DNA from: Psychrobacter sp. Ps6
GTDB taxonomy: Bacteria; Pseudomonadota; Gammaproteobacteria; Pseudomonadales; Moraxellaceae
Assembly (NCBI RefSeq): GCF_022129235.1
Contig: NZ_JADQAI010000004.1
Location: 186,001-250,000 of the forward strand
DNA length: 64,000 bases
Direction of reading: 5' to 3'
Of the stretch, positions 59,398-64,000 are shown in pieces. The position numbers and the translations under genes were made by a program. The notes below the pieces were generated by a model, which saw only the letters and a list, made by a program, of their open reading frames with translations, had not been told where the DNA came from and made no database searches. Each line of letters starts with the position of its first letter. The first letter of the stretch is position 1.

Positions 59398-59622
59398 ATG
59401 GCAAGCCAAACACGTATTATTCAAATCGATAGCATGACTTGTGGCGGATGCGTGGCAAGTGTACATACTGCTACTGCCCACATTGACGGTTTAGATACGA
59501 TCACCGTTGATCTAGCTGATAATCTAGCGACGGTCACCTTTGATGATAGCAAAACCAGTGCAGAGGCCATTGCTTCGGCTATTAATGATGCTGGATTTGA
59601 GGCAACAGTCGCTAATTCATAG
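59398..59622 (+). CDS. Copper chaperone-like HMA protein
   Basis: A 74-residue HMA domain with the CXXC copper site (Cys15 and Cys18 in IDSMTCGGCVASVHTA). It resembles CopZ, which hands Cu(I) to CopA. AAGGAG lies 7 nt before the ATG. It is followed by a terminator, so it is probably its own transcript with a promoter in the 230 nt upstream. An 8-bp inverted repeat (GAAAAGTA at 59333, TACTTTTC at 59366) lies there, but no CueR-type operator was seen. It has a Cys-less relative just upstream and CopA downstream. Confidence 0.92.
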   Translation: MASQTRIIQIDSMTCGGCVASVHTATAHIDGLDTITVDLADNLATVTFDDSKTSAEAIASAINDAGFEATVANS

Positions 59623-59969
59623 ATTGCATCATTTATTAAAAAAACCAGCCATCATGTTATTACTAGCATGACAGCTGGTTTTTTTAATGATTAAAAATTC
59701 CGATTATAGATTACGTCCATGGCTGTCCTAGTTTGCTGCTATTTACTAAATGATAGGGGCTTACTTGAATAGATGATGGTTGTGACCATCTAATAGGCGC
59801 TACCTGAATATATTGCAATATGTCTGTCTATAATCACTGGATAGTCTAAACAGCGTACTCGTACTGATTGTTATCGTGTTTTACTTGTTTCATTTGATTT
59901 TTTTTGTTAATCCACTGATATTTTATTATGGCTTCTATGGACATATAGACGCTATAAAGAGTTATTTTT
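59623..59969. other. Region between copZ-like gene and copA
   Basis: About 350 nt. It holds the terminator at 59638-59687 and A/T-rich sequence with the copA promoter not identified. Confidence 0.45.
59638..59687 (+). terminator. Terminator of the copper chaperone gene
   Basis: AACCAGC and GCTGGTT pair, with inner CATG/CATG, and a T-run follows. A matching A-run precedes it. Confidence 0.8.
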
Positions 59970-62327
59970 ATGAATGATACTACCCGTACCACTAGTGATG
60001 AATCCTACGATGTCGAGACTGACATTCAATCAAATACGCCACTTGCACCGCAACGTGCGCATCTGCAATTGGCGATTGATGGCATGACGTGTCAGGCCTG
60101 TGGTTCACGGATTGAGAAGGTGCTGAATAAAAAGCCTTCGGTGTATGAAGTGAGTGTGAATTTTGCTGGTGAGACGGCAAATGTAGATTATGATCCGACG
60201 CAAACGACGCCAGAACAGGTCACAGAATGGGTAAACAAGACGGGTTTTGTTGCCAATCTACAGGCCAGCGACAGTTTATTTGCAAAAACAGATGAAGACA
60301 CAGCCACCCAATATCCATGGCGATTGATCGGTTTATGGTTGTGTTTGGTGCCATTTTTGGTGGGCATGGCAGGCATGTTGGTGGGGGTTGGAATGGCGTG
60401 GATGCCGCCCATTTGGATTCAGTTTATTTTAGCAACGGTTGTACAGTTCGGCTTTGCGTTACCATTTTATAAGAGCGCATGGTCATCCATCAAAGGCGGT
60501 CTTGCCAATATGGATGTACTGGTGGTGATTGGTACCGTGACGATATGGGCATATTCAACTTATCTGTGGCTCACTCACGGCGATGGCACTTTGGGTAGCC
60601 TCTTGCAAAGTGGACACATGGGCGGACACGTTGCTAGTAATAGCCCAGCCGTATATTTTGAAGCAGGGGTGATGGTTATTGCTTTTGTGCGGACTGGTAA
60701 ATACTTGGAGGAACGTACCAAGAAGCATAGCCTCAACAGCATTGATTTATTACTGTCATTGACGCCTGATGAAGTCGAGCAGCAGCAGCCAAATGGTGAT
60801 TTTCATAACATTGCACTGTCTGATGTGCAAATAGGCGATATTTTACGTGCTAAGCAAGGCAGCCGTGTTGCGACCGATGGTATCGTCACAGATGGTAGCG
60901 GCTGGTGCGTGGAGAGTCACTTAACAGGTGAGTCAATAGCGCTCAAAAAAGAAGTAGGTGATGGATTACTGGCAGGTGCTTTGGTGGAGAATGGTAGCTT
61001 GCTCTATCGTGTGAGTGCCAAGGGTAGTGACACCAAGCTTGGTGATATGGTACAAGCCCTGAGTGATGCGCAAGGCTCAAAAGCTAACTTGGCGAGGCTG
61101 GCTGATAGAGTGACCGCAGTGTTTGTGCCAATTGTAGTGACCATTGCTTTGGTTACTTTTGGCCTAACATGGTGGCTGACAGGCATGATCGATACTGCCT
61201 TGATGCACGCCGTATCGGTATTGGTCATTGCTTGTCCTTGTGCGCTTGGTTTGGCCACGCCAGCAGCCATAATGGCAGGTATGGGGGTTGCTGCGCGTCA
61301 CGGTGTTTGGTTCAAAGACGCGCAAAGTCTCGAGGCGGCAGGTAATATTGATACAGTAGTGCTCGATAAAACTGGCACGCTGACCATTGGTAAGCCGACT
61401 ATCGTCGATCAGGTCATGGTGGATAAGTCACTGGCCGTTGACGATGTATTGCAAATTGCAGCCAGTGTCGAGGCGCACGCCAGTCATCCATTAGCAACAG
61501 CTCTGATCAATACTGCTAAAGACCGTCAATTGTCTCTATTAAACGTGACTGATGTCAGTGTGATAAAAGGTGCTGGTATACAAGCGAATATCGAAGGGCT
61601 TGGGCTGATAAAAGTTGGTACGGCAGAGTTTGCGAACTTGACGTTGCCAAGATTTATGCCAAAAGTATGGCAAATTGCCAGTACCGTTGCGATTAGTATT
61701 AATGATGAGCCACTCGGCGCGTTTGCACTAGCTGATGACTTGAAAGCGGACACGCCAAAAGCAATCACTGCGCTACAAGATGCTGGTATCAATGTGATCT
61801 TGATGAGTGGTGATAAGCAGTCCGTTGTCGACCATGTGGCAGGGCAGTTGGGCATTGATAAGGCTTATGGCAAGATGAGCCCACGTGATAAGGCTAGCCA
61901 AATTGCATTATTGCAGACGGCTGGTCATAAGGTGGCGATGGCAGGAGATGGTGTCAATGATGCGCCAGCAATGGCCACCGCTGATGCCAGTTTTGCAATG
62001 TTTGAAGGGACTGACGTCGCGCAGCACAGCGCTTCTGCCCGTTTGATGGGTGAGTCGCTCATGCATATCGATGCCGCGCAAAAAATCGCTCAAGCAACGC
62101 TACGCAATATCAAGCAAAATTTGTTTTTTGCCTTTATTTATAACTGCCTTGGTATTCCACTTGCTGCGTTTGGATTTTTGAATCCGATGATTGCGGCTGC
62201 TGCTATGGCGCTTAGTTCTATCTCAGTTTTGATGAATGCGCTACGATTGACACGCTTTAAAACAGAGGTTGAGCTAGATAATACGGTATCTGCCCCGCAC
62301 ACCAATGAAACGCGTTTGGTGAAATAA
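59970..62327 (+). CDS. copA: Copper-exporting P-type ATPase
   Basis: CopA pumps Cu(I) out of the cytoplasm. The 785-residue protein has one N-terminal HMA domain (Cys41 and Cys44 in IDGMTCQACGSRI). About eight membrane segments follow, with the transport motif ACPCALGLATPAAIMAG, the actuator HLTGESIALKKEVG, the phosphorylation site VVLDKTGTLTIGK, the nucleotide-site HASHPLATALI and the hinge MAGDGVNDAPAMATADASFA. A single HMA domain is common. It starts 347 nt after the chaperone gene. No adjacent CueR-type regulator is seen. Confidence 0.95.
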   Translation: MNDTTRTTSDESYDVETDIQSNTPLAPQRAHLQLAIDGMTCQACGSRIEKVLNKKPSVYEVSVNFAGETANVDYDPTQTTPEQVTEWVNKTGFVANLQASDSLFAKTDEDTATQYPWRLIGLWLCLVPFLVGMAGMLVGVGMAWMPPIWIQFILATVVQFGFALPFYKSAWSSIKGGLANMDVLVVIGTVTIWAYSTYLWLTHGDGTLGSLLQSGHMGGHVASNSPAVYFEAGVMVIAFVRTGKYLEERTKKHSLNSIDLLLSLTPDEVEQQQPNGDFHNIALSDVQIGDILRAKQGSRVATDGIVTDGSGWCVESHLTGESIALKKEVGDGLLAGALVENGSLLYRVSAKGSDTKLGDMVQALSDAQGSKANLARLADRVTAVFVPIVVTIALVTFGLTWWLTGMIDTALMHAVSVLVIACPCALGLATPAAIMAGMGVAARHGVWFKDAQSLEAAGNIDTVVLDKTGTLTIGKPTIVDQVMVDKSLAVDDVLQIAASVEAHASHPLATALINTAKDRQLSLLNVTDVSVIKGAGIQANIEGLGLIKVGTAEFANLTLPRFMPKVWQIASTVAISINDEPLGAFALADDLKADTPKAITALQDAGINVILMSGDKQSVVDHVAGQLGIDKAYGKMSPRDKASQIALLQTAGHKVAMAGDGVNDAPAMATADASFAMFEGTDVAQHSASARLMGESLMHIDAAQKIAQATLRNIKQNLFFAFIYNCLGIPLAAFGFLNPMIAAAAMALSSISVLMNALRLTRFKTEVELDNTVSAPHTNETRLVK

Positions 62328-63969
<1,642 letters not shown>

Positions 63970-64000
63970 CAGACAGACTTGGCTTTTTAACGTGTAATAT

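Overview
The window looks like a chromosomal stretch of a Gammaproteobacterium of the family Moraxellaceae, most probably Psychrobacter. This rests on recalled protein resemblance (hut genes, TrpR, porin, CTP synthase, enolase), moderate base composition, A/T-rich intergenic DNA and the order pyrG-kdsA-...-eno. No database search was run. There are 57 protein genes that I can support. I see no rRNA, tRNA, CRISPR array, insertion sequence or prophage.

Layout. 1-1362 (minus): a small signalling operon reading roadblock/LC7 protein, PAS protein, then a PhnD-like binding protein that runs off the window and has no signal peptide. 1607-8426: the histidine utilisation genes hutU-hutH-hutG-hutI (minus), divergent from the repressor hutC, with a palindromic HutC-type operator between them. 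8751-11127: a three-gene amino-acid ABC importer that most resembles cystine (TcyABC) systems. 11349-13615: an EamA exporter and two unrecognised small genes. 13789-16290 (minus): trpR-trpE-trpG, whose upstream promoter holds a Trp-operator-like site between -35 and -10.

16793-27854 is an iron-acquisition region. It contains a TonB-dependent receptor, a PepSY membrane protein, a four-gene siderophore ABC importer (minus) and tonB-exbB-exbD (plus). Three Fur-box-like sites lie in front of the receptor and in the divergent region between the importer and tonB. No siderophore biosynthesis genes are present, so uptake of siderophores made by others is likely.

28055-40512 is mostly housekeeping: a DUF2799-type lipoprotein, topA, sodC, lon, a Na+/H+ antiporter, 5-formyl-THF cyclo-ligase with a small acidic partner, and fumC. 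40585-41894 is a more A/T-rich islet with a ribbon-helix-helix protein carrying an EVE/PUA-like tail and a second unknown protein. It is bounded by the fumC terminator and a 65-nt palindrome with 30-bp perfect arms. 41910-48916 holds a MipA/OmpV-like protein, a rhomboid protease, an LldD-type dehydrogenase, a glutaredoxin-like protein, mtgA and ppk1.

49254-50515 holds four consecutive very small, acidic, apparently disordered hydrophilic proteins, each with its own ribosome binding site. They are followed by miaE (minus), glcB, a porin, pyrG and kdsA, then a copper module (an HMA-like protein lacking its Cys pair, a CopZ-like chaperone, CopA) and eno. The least explained parts are the roadblock/PAS/PhnD operon, the RHH-EVE islet, the small acidic protein cluster and the Cys-less HMA protein.
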